A DNA stretch of 64,000 nt from Aulostomus chinensis (GCA_037954235.1 JBBMOA010000017.1:17250527-17314526); one strand, 5' to 3'; shown: positions 12,336 through 25,619, counted from the first letter of the stretch. The notes: generated by a model from the letters alone, not told the origin. Program-made: numbers and translations.

Positions 12336-13999
12336 GTCATATGAAAACGAGATCAGAAAGCTTTGATGATTTCAGCTGAGCCATGAAATTAAAAAAAAAA
12401 AAAAAGTACAATAGAAAAACCGGGCTAAATGAATTTGAACGCTTATTGCTTTAAAAATTGTGATGCAATCAAAGATTTCCATTTTCTTAAGTAACGTCAG
12501 CACATGAATAGACCCCGTGTGATGTGTGCGAGTGTATCCATGTGTACCAGACAATGTGGCAGCTATTGTGTGTTGCATCATCATTAATGCACGTCTATTG
12601 TGGTGCTCGCTCTTTAATGTGATGTTAATGCAATGCTGAGAGCTAATAGGATGATTGATGAGGACGTGAGACTGATCAGTGAAATTGTGTCAGTAACCAG
12701 AAGCACAATGAATGGCTCCATGATAACGACGCATTCTCATGACTGCAGATGGTTCTACTGTATGGTAGAATGAAACAATGGCTTCATAAATAACTGTTTA
12801 ACCCTGGAAGCATTTTCTGTCATCCACTTTCTGCAGTAATTTCTACAGCTCAAATGTTAAATTTAGCCATTAATTCACTTAGGCAGACACTCAACCACGG
12901 TATATCAGTTCTTTCAACTCATTAAAACCGCATTATTTATTTATTTTTTTTGTACTAGAAGTGACATGAATTGGATGAGGATTAGTATTATTTGTGTGGT
13001 TGCCTTGCTTCTGTGATTAGGATAACAGTTGCAGATTCAAAATAAGCAACCTGATGTAAGTAATGTGTACAATTAAATGACAAAATGAGCTAAAATACAT
13101 CCATATACTTTAGTGTATGTACTTCATTTGAACATAGAATAAATATATTAAGTGCAGTAGCTGGTAGCATGTCCCCACCCATGATGAGAGAAGGATCAGG
13201 CAGCTATTGTTTAGAAACAGCTAGCAGTAGCAACTGCAGGTGATGTTTGACAGACAGCTAACGGTCAGCTCAGAAAACCGATAGCACAAGTTAGCATTCA
13301 GTGTGCGTGTCATTAGCTTGTTCTGAGAACAGCGTGCTAGCCCGCTGGCAACACGTGCAGACTGAGGGGTTAGGAGGTGGTCCCTCCTCTGGTAGCCAAA
13401 TGCCTGGGGACAGAATAGAGAACGTGTCTCATAGTGCCATAAACCAAAACAGATGATGAAAGAGAACCCTGAACTCAACCTATAGCAATCTGAGCAAAAA
13501 TGTGAGTTCTTTGGAACTTGACTTGGATGTCTGGGTTACTTTTGTCAAATTAGCATGACTGTATATTGCATTATTATCTAATATTATCATAATAGAGGAT
13601 GACATTCTACATATTAAGTTTGTTTATTTTGATCTTCCTATGTTTATGTTTCCATAAAAAAACAAAATCATCTAAAGTTAGTGTCCATAATTCAATGAAT
13701 CTCAGTTGAAGTGGATTCTTGGATCCTACTGGTGTTTCATTGTGCCTGACCACTCACTTCTAGTGAGTGTTTATCAAATAACCAGGTGATCAGCATTCCC
13801 ACACATCGTCCTCAAGAATTATATCTTTTTTTTGCCGAATTCTTCTATGAATGGTGAGCTCACAGATATAAACAGGAACTCAACAATCCTCCTTTAGCTT
13901 CATATATGGCTCACAGTGCTCTCAAAGATTGCTAATGTGTTAAGAGAGGTGTGAGGTCACAATGACTGCAGACGTTACTACTGTTTATACATTCAAGTG
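12336..13999. other. Non-coding stretch, no gene seen
   Basis: AT-rich unique sequence with an A-run near 12390-12405. The part up to about 12830 keeps an enhancer-like texture (ATTAATGCACG, GTTAATGCAATGC). No gene or transposon was recognised. Confidence 0.55.
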
Positions 14000-15880
14000 G
14001 AGATGGATTCAGTGGGCTGCTGATGTGAGGAACACTGAGACTGCATGTTTCTTGAGGAAGAACAACAAATGTCCAACCATAAGGACTTTTAAGGCTGCTG
14101 TATGACATGAAGACAAAATGCTAGCATCCACTACCATGATGACACAGTGTGATGGAAATGCACATTGAGATTGTTCAGACACTCGCCACAGGTATCCTGA
14201 GGGTGGAGTTGACCACGATCTTTGCAAAGCACAGGCTAAACAACGCAGAAACGAGCACAGACTTAGAACATCACTGTTGGCACTTGGAAATTCCATAAGC
14301 AAGATGTTTGCCATTGTTCTTGGCGTTCCACAGCACTGATGGAAACTGAGATTTTACAGAGAGTGATCTTCGTTTTATCCAGTCATGCCCAACAATGCTT
14401 GGCCTGGCAGTGTGTTCAGTATCACCTGTCTCAAGTATATGGTGAATAACACTGCAATGTCAGCAAAGATATTCTTGTGAGGTGAAAAAGAGACTGTGTC
14501 TTTATTCAAAAGACAAGGAAAAGGAAGTGAGAGGCCAGAAGCTTTTAAAAATCAATGTCTCAGTTGCAACCAGAGCAGTAACTGAGGTCCTCTTGAAATG
14601 GTCACAGACGAACATCAATAACAAAAAGAGCCCTGCAGCTGTGGCGTCCAGTTCCTCAGTGGAAGCGCAGACGGTGGTGTCTGAAATTGTGATGAGAATT
14701 GCCAACATTGTTTGAATATTTTTTCCGTGTCAATATAAACCTCATCTGGAAAAAGGTGAATAAATTATTTGCATTTCTTGCAAAGACAACTAACACCAAA
14801 TCCGACCCAGAGGTTTACACAGATTTTTTTTATAGCACTAAACACCAGAGCAAAAAAAACCCCAAACAAACAAAAAAACCCAAAAAACACGATAGATCAA
14901 CTAGAGGTAATCCAGCCAAATTGCAAGCTTAATGTCATCGAAAGGAAAATTCTTGTCAATTTTGATACCATCTGGAATGATGTTGTAGATTTGTTCAACG
15001 AATTTGACCAGCAGGATAAGATATACCAAAGTTCATAAAAACATCAGGCACTTCTTCTTAGAGTTTACCAAAAACCTATTTGAGTATATGATGTATGACG
15101 TGACATACAAGATATCCTGGGAACAGGAGCAAAAGTGTCGGACATGGTCATCTCAGCCAGCATCAAACGTCCCGATGTCCTGTGTGCAATGGCAGAGGTT
15201 GAAGTAGAAAATTTCCTGCAGCTGGAGCTCTTCTGGATGCACATGGAGCCACTGAAGGTGGATTATACTGAAGAGGCGAGTGGTACCTTGAATGACATCA
15301 GGGCAGGATGACCAAACCTCAAGACCAGGACACATTAAGACAAGAGTTGACAGAAGCTTCTATCAAGTCTAACACCACCCATGCCTCACAGATGTTGGAT
15401 GATATACTGTACAAAAGAAACAAGAAATGACGGCAGATAGTCACCAACATAATTTTGGAGAGCTGCCAGTTATCAGGACTCGACAAATGATCCACAGCTT
15501 AATGCTCTCTCATCACAAGGCTAGCCAAGCTCCTCCCCAGGAAATGTAAGTCACGACATGAAAACTCCTCCCCATCGTCGACCGTCTATCAGACGATGTT
15601 GCCAGTAGAGATCCCACCCAACTATCGTGCTGCCCTGAAAACCTTACTAAGCTGGAATGAACTAAGCAGGGCTGTGGCAGAGGATCTTGTGAAGGAGTCT
15701 GGCTGTGCAGCACAGCTCACTGAAGCTGCAGTTGGAAGTGATCCTTCTTTTGATGAGGCTGTTTTCAAGCATCTAAAAATCCACATCAATGCCCTCCAAG
15801 GTGGTTCGCCACATGCAAAGTAGGCCTTGCTGATAAAACGATTGTAAAAGCGATCACAGCAAAAATATTCTCAATAAAGT
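14000..15880 (+). pseudogene. Possible degraded gene or processed pseudogene, unknown family
   Basis: Several plus-strand open segments lie in sequence in different frames: a Lys/Ser-rich piece at about 14482-14715, a piece at 14769-15038 ending in an acidic helix-like stretch, an aromatic-rich piece at 15004-15207 (FFLEFTKNLFEYMMYD), and one at 15596-15823. They are separated by stops and frame changes. An AATAAA signal at about 15873 follows the last segment, then an A-run. The amphipathic, helix-rich texture recalls uncharacterised multi-copy fish proteins, but I cannot name a family. Alternatives are a chance series of open frames, or a decayed transposon gene. No intact product is possible. 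Confidence 0.3.
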
Positions 15881-17020
15881 AGGAAAAAAAATGTTTTCGT
15901 GGTGTTTGATTTTTACAATGCAACAGGTTCTTAGCTTGAGAAGTTCTCCAAAATTTGTGAATGGCAAATCGCCGAAGCAAAATGCTGATGAATACAGCAA
16001 CACAATAAACTGTTTCATCCTATGAAAACCATGAGCCGCTGGAATACACAAAGAGTGTATAGTATAGTATAATATATAGTTAGAGTAAGCGGGCTGTTAG
16101 TAGCAGCAGTGTCCTGTACAGTGTAGATGTCACAAGAAAATATACATTTGCTGCAGACTTTGAAGGATTCAAGAAGATTTTCAGATGGCTAAATAAATAG
16201 AATAAACAGTCTGGTTCCTTGTCATATAAACATAAAAATGGTTCTGATGTCAGAATTATCTGTCCACCACTATCTCACTACCATCATCAGGGTCATCAGT
16301 TGTGGCTGTACTATAGTTTCTTGAGGCACCAGAAAATCACACGCCAAGACATACAAACATACATAAAAATGGCCATGCAGACTGGAGACTCCTTGTCATA
16401 CCTTTGACCACCACCGTTTGTTAACACAGCGAACTCTGAAGACCACCGGATAAAGACTGACTGGATAAGCATGACTAAAACACAAACTGAAAGAACCACA
16501 CATCTGTGGTGAACGTTGAGTTAAGCCACCTAGCTATCAGTCTTACCAAGGCTCGTCCAGATGCTTGGACAGCACACCTACAGTATGCAGACTGAGGCAG
16601 AGGTCCGTGACCTCGCACAGCTCATCCCACAGGGCTGGTGTGGGGGAAGTTGACATGCCGTCCTCTAACTCAGCCTGGTACGTATAAGCCACCCCCAGTT
16701 CATGCCTATACCCTCCAGACATCATCCCAATATCCCAGAAACCTATGAATGTGTGTTTAGGAATCATCCTCCACCATGACTCTGCTTAGCGCCTGGGAAG
16801 ATATCACCACACGTCCAAAAATTTCCATCAATGGCAGCTCAACTCCTCCGCAGCAACTCTCTGATAGGTTAATCCCTGTATCACACTTCAACACCAGTTC
16901 ACTAAGCGGCTTAAAAGGACACATTAGAACAGTGACAATGACCCGCTAATGGTGTTACATTTCTCTGAAGCATTATGAGCTATCTTTGTCACGTTTATCT
17001 TATAATGAGATCTGTCAATT
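15881..17020. other. Non-coding stretch, no gene seen
   Basis: Contains a short TATAGTATAGTATAATATATAG patch (about 16059-16081) and a minus-strand open frame at 16543-16767 with no recognisable domain. No supported gene. Confidence 0.55.
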
Positions 17021-17040
17021 GGGGGGGGGGGGGGGGGGGG
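17021..17040. repeat. (G)20 homopolymer
   Basis: Twenty uninterrupted G bases, the longest homopolymer of this type in the window. Length may be inexact because such tracts are prone to sequencing and assembly error. Confidence 0.9.
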
Positions 17041-18515
17041 TATCCCATGCAGCAGCCAAGGACGTTGATATTTTACATAATAACTAATGACCTAGAAAAG
17101 GGAGAAAGTAAACCTTGATCCCTTTCCCCTGATCTGTTTTCTTTGCAGGCGACAGTGCGGGCAGCCCCATGGGGGCCTTGGAGCTCAGTGTCACCATTTA
17201 GATTACTGGCTGCTATGCAGACCCAAGTCCTCAGGGCCACCACAACACCCCCAACCACACCATGAGTGATTGATGACTGCTCGTCCCATGGGCGTCTTAC
17301 AACATTTCCTAAAGCAATGTCCCCTGAAGTAATGTGCCATAATTCATCACGCTATTACAGCAGCAAGTCCAAATAATAATTTTGTCACCTCTTATTCCAT
17401 CAGAGTGGGCACTTTCATTTCACAGTAGGGCTTTTAAGATGGAGAAAAACACATCCAGCAAAACACCACGGGTCCTAACAGAAGTAAAAACAACACATAT
17501 CAATAGTGATAAAAATGATTCTTCAAGACATATAAAAACAAGCCCGGGTCAAATGAGTCTATTGTGGGAAAAGGTATTTTAGATATTCAAATGTGGACAT
17601 ATTTTCTGATTAATCTCTTAATTTACATAATAGAGTCCAATTGGTGGGAGCGATAGTAGGTATTGCTAAATGAAGCATCCGTGTGCATTTATGAGATAAA
17701 CATAACGTAACATCATAATGCCATCGTATCCTGTGCCCCCTTTTCCCTCCAAGCAAATACTTCAGCTACATTGTATTTTGGCGTGAATTCATATTAGACT
17801 GGATTCTTTTACACTCCTACGTCCTTCTTCTATTATTTTTCCTGAGGTCTCTGGAATCCAAATATTCAACAAAATCTTAGAAATCAACAATTCATGGACA
17901 GCTGATGGAAGGCAAGGGTCGCTGTTGAAAAAAATACAAAAATCAGCCTGTAATTGTAAATTCCACAAACTTGTTTCTGTATGAAAACTTCTCAAGGAGA
18001 GCTCAGTGTTGGTATATTTTGTTGTGGGAATGGAAATTAATGGTTGAAACGACAATGCAAAACCATATCAATTGTGCATCGTGGGTATCTTTTTTTTTTT
18101 TTTTGTTACGTATGCATTAATTAGTCTGTCTTTGTTATGCGTTTTACGTGCACATTTGCAATTAACTTTGCCCGAGCGACCATTTAGGTGATTGAAGAAC
18201 AGATTTAATGGGATGAGAGGACTCGGGTTTGCTGCTCTCTGTCACACGCACGCACAATTGTGTTTGTCTGCGTACACCGTGTGCGCACACACATCCACCC
18301 ACACGTAGTTATAAAAGACACATTATCTTTAGTTCTCACCACTACGAGGCACACTTCCATTTGAAAAGTATACATCTACACATACTGTGAAGATGTATAT
18401 AGTCAAACACACACAGGAAACATAAACAAACACTCACATAGACAGTAGTATCGCTGTCTAGGACACTAATCCAAAAAGCGCTAAGCACTATTACTTTTAA
18501 TTATCCCTGACAGCC
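17041..18515. other. Non-coding stretch, no gene seen
   Basis: Unique sequence with a T15 run at 18090-18104 and CA/CG-rich patches near 18245-18300. No coding region is supported. Confidence 0.55.
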
Positions 18516-18519
18516 ACTT

Positions 18520-18960
18520 GCTTTAATCTACACAAAGCACGTGCAAACGAGCTGTTACAGCTCCGCCACCAAGAAAGGGGGACAGGAGAGGACGGCAAGC
18601 TGCCTGCCTGCCTGCTGAGAAGGCCCTCTCTGTGCATGACATGGACATGGGCTTTGGTGACCCGGCTGGCGCTCGCCTACGTCTGCTCGGCGGCTGAAGG
18701 CTGTGGGGCAGCCATGTGGCATCTGCTGCCATGACTATGAGGTTGGGGCTGGTGCTAGCCCTCTGTTCACCAGGCCTGTCTATAGATCAGTATAGCACAT
18801 TTCTGGGACCCGGCCTTGTGTTACCCACCAAAACGTCTCGAAAAGCAGAAGTGGCAAGGTCACCCCACGGTCTGCCTGAAGGACCCCCACCTGCCACATT
18901 CTGCTTGGCTGTCATGATGCGCAGAAAGAGGCGGGGGGTCGGAACAGAGGCACTTTGTTC
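18520..18960. other. GC-rich unique segment of unknown nature
   Basis: About 440 bp is markedly more GC-rich than the AT-rich flanks, with no simple-repeat or known transposon signature apart from a GCCTGCCT patch (about 18602-18615). Open frames exist on both strands (about 69 and 100 codons) but neither has splice sites or a domain I recognise. It could be a non-coding RNA exon, an unrecognised repeat or a regulatory element. Confidence 0.3.
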
Positions 18961-21900
18961 AAAATTCTATTGTGTATTCAATTACTACAGAAATACATTC
19001 AATGGAGGCAAATTCTAAAATGAATATACAACTTTATGACTTATGCGTAACAATAACTTTTAGAAACAAGAACCCCTAAAAGTGCTCAATAAAAAGTGCT
19101 CAGCAGTTCACTATCTATCATGATCTGTGTGACATCTCCAGTCTGATCCAGCATGGCGAAGTTGGTTTGAATGCATTCATTATGGAAGCTATTCCCCGGT
19201 GAGGGAAGGGGGCGTGTTTACCCCTGAAGGTTACTTCTTGTAATTCCTTGCATAGTTTATTCAAATAGTGCCCTAACCATAGTCTCTAGAATTTTTGCCT
19301 TACAGCAAGCAAACCATGACCTTTACATTTGACGCTTGACAGTTCTTCAGATTCACCCAACCAGAACAGATTAATGAATATTTATGTGTTGTTTTTTTAC
19401 AGCACAGTGGATGGTCTTTATCTCTTAGAGAGCCAGAGGTACAAGTTTACAGTATGCACCAATGCACAGTGTCCTAAATTCAAATATACAACAATATTAG
19501 CTGCATATAATAGTATAGAAATAGGAAATTGCTGCCTGAGAAAAAAGGGTTTATCCAAAATACATTTCAACAGCAGATTGCAGTGAGTAAGCAGCATAAA
19601 GCAGGTGACTGTATGTTGGTTTTTTTTAAAAATATTTGGTCTATTTTACACATTGGCATCTGGCCGGGGTAGGATGCAGCCAAAATAATCTATTTAGACT
19701 GGCCAGGGTGAAGGCTGTCATTCATCATGAGCGTATAACCCCTCCTCAGATGCTAGTCTGACTGCTCAGCCAATAGCTTTTACATCTGTCACAGGGTACG
19801 GATGACTGTGCATCTGTCCGGTGTGGTCCAAGGAATAAAAATTTACAGCAAGAACCTGGCATTCATTTAAATATGTAGATAAAACAACACCAGGCTTCTT
19901 TTCCACTCCTTAAACCCCCCCCCCCCCCAAAAAAATATTTGTTTGGTGGAAGAACTATGAACCACGGATCTAAAAACATAACAGAATATTAGGGGAGAAA
20001 AACAGTTGCAAATAGAAAGATGTAAGTGTCTAAATTTGTACAATTATCTCTAAACATAGCAAAAAAATAGCAGGAAAATTATCCCCCTTATTTCAGCCCA
20101 CACCATTCTATTTTTGAAACGGTAAATAATTTCCTTTCCATGCTCGTGTAGCCCTTTTCATGCTGCATGTGTATATTTGTGTTTAGGTCTCGGTGAGGAA
20201 GAAGGAGCACGTATGACAGCGTGTTCAGCATCATATAGACTCAAGGTTGGCAAATAAGTCTCAAGGAAACAAGGTGTAGTAGCCTAAACACAGGCGGCCT
20301 CTCCCCTCCATCTTATCAGGGTCTGAGGTCAGGAGCAGGACAGAATTACAAAGTTACCCCTGCTGGATCGTGGAAAACATTCAGGAGCCAATATAGCACT
20401 AAGATGCAGCTGCAGCAGGACGGGAGCTCTTGTACATAATTTTAGCTGTAGCATTTTCCTATCACTGCGTTCTCTTATGGTTTTATATTAAGCACAGGTT
20501 GCAAAAAATTAAACTTGTGTGTTGAGGAAGGAAAAAAAGAAGGTACAACCAGTTGGTTTACAGACGCTATTAACTTCCAATGGAAAGTTAATGTGCAGAT
20601 CACATTCAGTTCCACAAAAAAAAAAAAAAAAAAAGCTTCTTCTGCAGGACACATTCTGCACCATTACCGAGCCACCCACTAACAGTGTTATTGGGACGTA
20701 GAACTTCCACGCCTCGGTGCTGCAGAGCTCTTTGGAGCAGTGAAAAAAAAAACAAAACTAAGCAGCCATATGTGTGGGAGCGCTGAAATAGTGCACCATT
20801 AAAAGGTCCTGACTCACCTTGTTTTAAGTGCAAAGTCTAATTGCTAGCTTCTTTTTCAGAGGGTCAAAGCAGCAGCTGGCAGCAGGCTGTATCTACAGGG
20901 ATAGCCATTAATGACGGAGCACAGAATAAGGCCTGCAGACACCCGGCTCCCCTCACAGTCACTCTATTCTGACAACCGCAGGAGACGAATACAACAGGAG
21001 TGCCCTCTGTGACTCCTCAGCGTACACTTGACTCATAAAATGGCCACATTATTCTGGCAACAGTTCGGTCGGTCGTAAGTGTCGCACATAAAAGGTGTCG
21101 TTATTCAGAATGTGGCACCCGTGTTGTTTAGGCCATTTAAATTAGCTTCATTTAAGCAAAGCCTAATTCCACAGGGTTTTGCGAGATAAGGAAGAAAACG
21201 GTGATAAAGACGAAGATTGGGGTTGTTACTTCAGGTGAAAGGCTGGAAATGGGCTTATTTGTATTCAGCTATCAGACATTTGCTTTCTCTCTCTGTCCTG
21301 CTGTGTTTTACAGTTTAACTAACTTTTTGCACCAAGTGCACTTGAGATTTTTGAAGATTGGTTTGTAAGATACAACAAAATGATGAGAATTTGCTCACAA
21401 TAGCCTCATTAAATTCTATTTACCGTTTCACAGCATGGGTGGGAGGGCCATTGGAGAGCGTGCAAGGTTTGTGTACACTCCGGAGCCACGGGGGATTTAA
21501 AGCCACAATTTATAGTGGATGCCTCTTTAGGGCACTGTTGACCACATACACGTCAGGAGCGGGAGGCCGGCCCACACAGTGCAAACACAGCACACTGTTG
21601 CCTTTCTTTCTCTGCTGGCCTCACACAGAAAAAATGGAAAAAAAAAAAAAAAACCTCTCAACATCACGGAGGTGTAAGTGACTCCCACACTGGCTAGCTT
21701 ACGATCTCACCTACATGCACCCTCACTCAGTTCCCTCTCAGTCCTAAAACAGCCAGCCTGCATAGGTGCTCTCGCGGAGGATTTCACTTCCAGCATCAGA
21801 GGTACTTTACTACAGATACTTGATCTAATGTCGGCCCGCGTGACCAAATGATATTGCGGAGAGACGTTTTATTCGCGATAGCAATGAGAAAATTGTTAAG

Positions 21901-22430
21901 TTAAATATTTGAAAGTGTGGTCACTATTTGGCGAGATGAAAGTACACTGTACTACTGCATTTTTTTTCTATCTAGGTAGCAAGATGTGATAGGATAGCTT
22001 CATCTTGCTGAATAGTGACCCCAAACTGATCGATGGAAAATAAGATTATTAGTCATTTATGACAAGTTTACAATACAATTAATAACAGTCTCACAACCTC
22101 TAATTAATCTTTTATAAGGGGAGACTGTAAAGTGGTATCAAATCATCTCTACCGCCATAGGTTTTATCTTTTAGCTATATCGCAGAATCTAACTTATGCT
22201 AAATTTCTGGCGGGCTGAGATTATACAGTAAACTGGCCTGAGGGAAAAAAAAAACACAGCAGAGATAAGAAACCTGCATATGAGCTTTAATAGTAAAAAA
22301 TGCTGAGACTTGGTCCAGCTGGCCTTGTAAAAGTCACGGGCACCAGCGAGGGCTAGGACAACGCCATTTGTCATAACGTCAGCAAATTCAATAATTAATG
22401 GGCTGTATCCTTTCATAGCCCTCCAGTTTA
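18961..22430. other. Long non-coding stretch, no gene seen
   Basis: Unique, AT-leaning sequence with a C14 run followed by A (19915-19928), an A19 run (20616-20634) and an A-run near 21637-21653. No supported gene, RNA or recognised mobile element. Confidence 0.55.
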
Positions 22431-22459
22431 CCTCCCCCCCCACCCCCCCCCCACCCCCA
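22431..22459 (-). repeat. C-rich tract; minus-strand G-quadruplex motif
   Basis: Plus strand reads CCTCCCCCCC, CACCCCCCCC, CCACCCCCAG. The minus strand therefore has three long G-runs separated by single T bases, enough for an intramolecular quadruplex. Confidence 0.8.
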
Positions 22460-22700
22460 GTCAGTTCTCTACCCGCCCCCCTATGTTCATGAGGTTCAGG
22501 AGGGGTCCACTGTGAACATTTAATTTCTCATCATTAAGAGATGTCCAGTCGTACCCAGACAGTTATTTGCTTGCAATGACAAATGCAGAAGCTTTACTCT
22601 TCGAATCCACATGGGTTTCTCATAAAGAATCTTTCTCCAAGGGAACCAACACAGATGTGTCTGAATTCATTTAACTTGCATGTGTAATAAACTATACAGG

Positions 22701-22701
<1 letters not shown>

Positions 22702-22740
<39 letters not shown>

Positions 22741-22741
22741 A
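22702..22741. repeat. (CA)n microsatellite
   Basis: Pure CA to about 22732, one AAA interruption, then CA again. Confidence 0.97.
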
Positions 22742-23554
22742 CTCACAGAGCACAAAATACAATAAAACCACATTAGATTGCAAGAATGTGAGCATTTTGT
22801 GTCCGTGAGAATGTATACGGACATGCATGTTTGCGCAGGTCTCTACATCTGTGCATGCGAGGCGTATGTGAGCCAGGATTTGATCAGCTGTAGCAGGCTT
22901 AGTGTTTACAAGGCAGAGGGAACAATGACAGTGTGTGATTAGAGGCAGGCAGGCCAACAAGGCCCGTCCCAAACACAGCTGGCACCAGGGGGACTCGGAG
23001 GTGAGCTGGGAACCACCACATCCTTGTTTTGATTAATGTGGGAGAGAAGAGCGAGAGATTGGGAGGACAGCAGCACCGTGACCTGCTCGGCTTTACTCCT
23101 GCAGGGGAGGTGCATGTGGGTCAGGAAGGGTCACTGTTGGTCCAAATATCTCACAGCTCAACGACATGATACAGTTGACAAGAGAAGGAAGTTGTTTGAT
23201 TACAGCCTTCAGCCCTACGAGCCTCCATTACTGACAGAAGCAGAGACAGTCGGAGCATTCACTAAAGGTGGGAAACCAGACTCGCCTACTCCCTAATGTT
23301 GTGTCAAGATGCATATTATATAAATGTACTGAATCAGACAAATTCACAAGGAAGACAGCCCACAAAAATGTATAAGTAAGAATAAACACAATTTGTTTTC
23401 TCACTACAACCAACTAACAACCAGCATCAGTACTTTCTTTTGTTTAACAGTGTTATATGCATGAATTATATAACCGTTCATAGCTGTACATAGACAAGCT
23501 GGTATTATTCAAACTAAATCCCTACTTACTTTGACAAATGTTTTTTGGAGTTAC
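22742..23554. other. Non-coding stretch, no gene seen
   Basis: Unique sequence up to the SINE insertion point; no supported feature. Confidence 0.55.
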
Positions 23555-23566
23555 AACTTGTTTCTT

Positions 23567-23951
23567 GGGCTGCACGGTGGTGCAGTGGTCAGCACTGTCC
23601 CCTCACAGCAAGAAGGCTCTGGGTTCGAGTCCAGGCTCCATCACAGGGTCTTTCTGTGTGGAGTCTCCATGTTCTCCCTGTTCCTGTGTGGGTTCTCTCT
23701 GGTACTCCAGCTTCCTCCCACAGTCCAAAGACATCAAGAGGGGACAAGGCTGATTGATACTCTAAATTGACTGTAGGTGTGACTGTGAGTGTGAATGCTT
23801 GTCTGTCTATATGTGTTGGCCCTGTGATGGACTGGTGACCCGTCCAGGGTGAACCCTGCCTTTCGCCCGTAGACCCTAGGATAGGCTCCAGCCCCCCCCC
23901 CCCCCGCTTATTCCTGTTAAGGAAGAAAATGGGTGGATGGATGGATGGATG
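23567..23951 (+). mobile_element. V-SINE with L2-type tail, intact target duplication
   Basis: The tRNA-like head reads GGGCTGCACGGTGGTGCAGT, with a perfect pol III B box GGTTCGAGTCC at 23622-23632. The strongly conserved V-SINE core follows (TTTCTGTGTGGAGTCTCCAT, then CTTCCTCCCACAGTCCAAAG). The tail is L2-like (CTGGTGACCCGTCCAGGGTG), with a C14 run at 23892-23905 and a terminal (GGAT)n. Perfect 12-bp direct repeats AACTTGTTTCTT flank it at 23555-23566 and 23952-23963, marking a target-primed insertion. The V-SINE superfamily (DANA/Mermaid type) is established in fishes. The intact duplication suggests a relatively recent insertion. Confidence 0.93.
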
Positions 23952-23963
23952 AACTTGTTTCTT

Positions 23964-25550
23964 GATGCTATTAACCTACAATAACTAGCATTGCTAATAC
24001 TTTACCGACAGGAGCTTCCTTCTTAAAATAGCTGCGTGGGCTTTGATGATATGTGATGATAAAAATGACTTTCTATACAAAGTAATCATTTAAATAACCG
24101 GCGAACCGTATTTTGATTTTATAATGCAGCAAGAGTTTATTCTGTGCAACTGAAGTTTGACGATGTTACATTCAAATACCCCCCCCCCATTTTTTTTAAA
24201 AGTCAAACTAAATGTTCAGAATGGTGCAACGTTTGTCCACATTAGGTTCAAATGTGTGAGCATAATTTCCAGCTTCAACAAACTTTACGAAGTAAAGAGT
24301 CCATTTTCTGTCCATTTTCAGCTTTAAACAACAACAACAACTAATTTTAGCTCTCCAGGTCCTGTCTCTTTGTAAATGATGCTGCCTTTACTCTGTGGTA
24401 TGTTTGGTGTCCTGCTCTAAGCCTTTCCTGTTACAAAGTCAGGTCAACGTGATCACAACTTCATCGATCTGGTGTCACTTACCAGAACTTATAAGATGAT
24501 AATTCAATTGGCAGATCCAGTTCACAAAGACTGTTGCACTGAGAGTAGAAGTTTAAACATAATAATAAAAAAAGGAAATTATAGCTTTGTCAGAACTAAA
24601 AAGACAATATAGAGTTGCTTTTTTTCCTGTTAATGAAATAGGTCAAATCTTCCTCCGTATCCTCTCCTTCACCCTGTAACTACACAGTTCAAGCGTCTAT
24701 GTGTAGCAGAATCTATGGGCACAATCACCCAGTGAGAAAATGTCAGCCTCCCCTCCCTCGGTCTCTTTGTTGATGCTGACATTTAACCGTATACCGGAGG
24801 GGGTGCAAGGCTTAAGTGCATCACATCAAAGGCAACATCCTTCGTCATTCTGTATGGAGTCTGAAATGTATCGAACCGTCTGATAAGACCTCTCTTTTAT
24901 TGTTAAAAAGCTGAATGAGGAAGCCAAACGTTGTTAAGAAGACAGTAGCACACTCAGCCAGGGTCTGCATTACATTGGATGCTGTCTCTAGGAGACCGCA
25001 TTCTCATCCCTTGCATCTTCTTCACCTCTCCACCCCCTTTCCCCTCTCTATCCCTCTTCATCACCCCTCCTCCTCTTCCACCCATCACCCTCTTCCCCAG
25101 GTGGCTGTGAGGCTGGCCTGTCTGAAATGTGATAGGCATAATCCCATTTAGCCTAATTGCATCTGCGGGAGAGCAGCCCTGTGTGTCCCATCGCGTGCTT
25201 ACTGAACCCCTTAGAACACATTATACACACATATTACATAGAAACCTCCTTAAAGCAGAGTCGGGCGGGTGTGCACACACACACTTGCATCAAGATGCAT
25301 GGTGTTGCAACATATGTACCACACTGCAAGGTCCCTGTGCATTTCTTTGTTTTTCCTTCCTCTTTGATACATGTTCCAAAACTGAAAGAGTACGCGCTCT
25401 CTCTTGCTCTCTCTCTCATAGGCAAGATGGTGGGGGTCTACAAGCCCAGTCTGCATGAACATGAACGAGACAGTGAAGTCAGACAAGCATGTGAAGAGAA
25501 GCGTGCTACAGCTAATGGCCTAATGGAAAGGCTGAGGGTCTAATTTGTGT
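23964..25550. other. Non-coding stretch, no gene seen
   Basis: Contains a C10 run (24179-24188), an ACAACA run near 24327 and a pyrimidine-rich stretch at about 25005-25100 ending in CTTCCCCAG before GTGGCTGTGAGG. That is a passable splice acceptor, but the following frame is short and uninformative. Confidence 0.5.
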
Positions 25551-25551
25551 T

Positions 25552-25619
25552 TGCGCGCGCATGTGTGTGTGTGTGTGTGTGTCTGTGTGTATCTGTGTGT
25601 GTCTGTGTCTGTGTGTCTG
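25552..25619. repeat. CG/TG array with Z-DNA-prone start
   Basis: TGCGCGCGCATGTGTGTG opens a strictly alternating purine-pyrimidine run (25552-25582). TG broken by TCTG and ATCTG units then follows to 25619. Confidence 0.93.

Noticed and set aside
16543..16767. 74-codon minus-strand frame
   Set aside because: No domain, splice sites or conservation evidence; length is within chance for this base composition.
23567..23640. tRNA gene
   Set aside because: The B box is perfect, but the clover-leaf is not complete and the sequence continues into a V-SINE core and tail.
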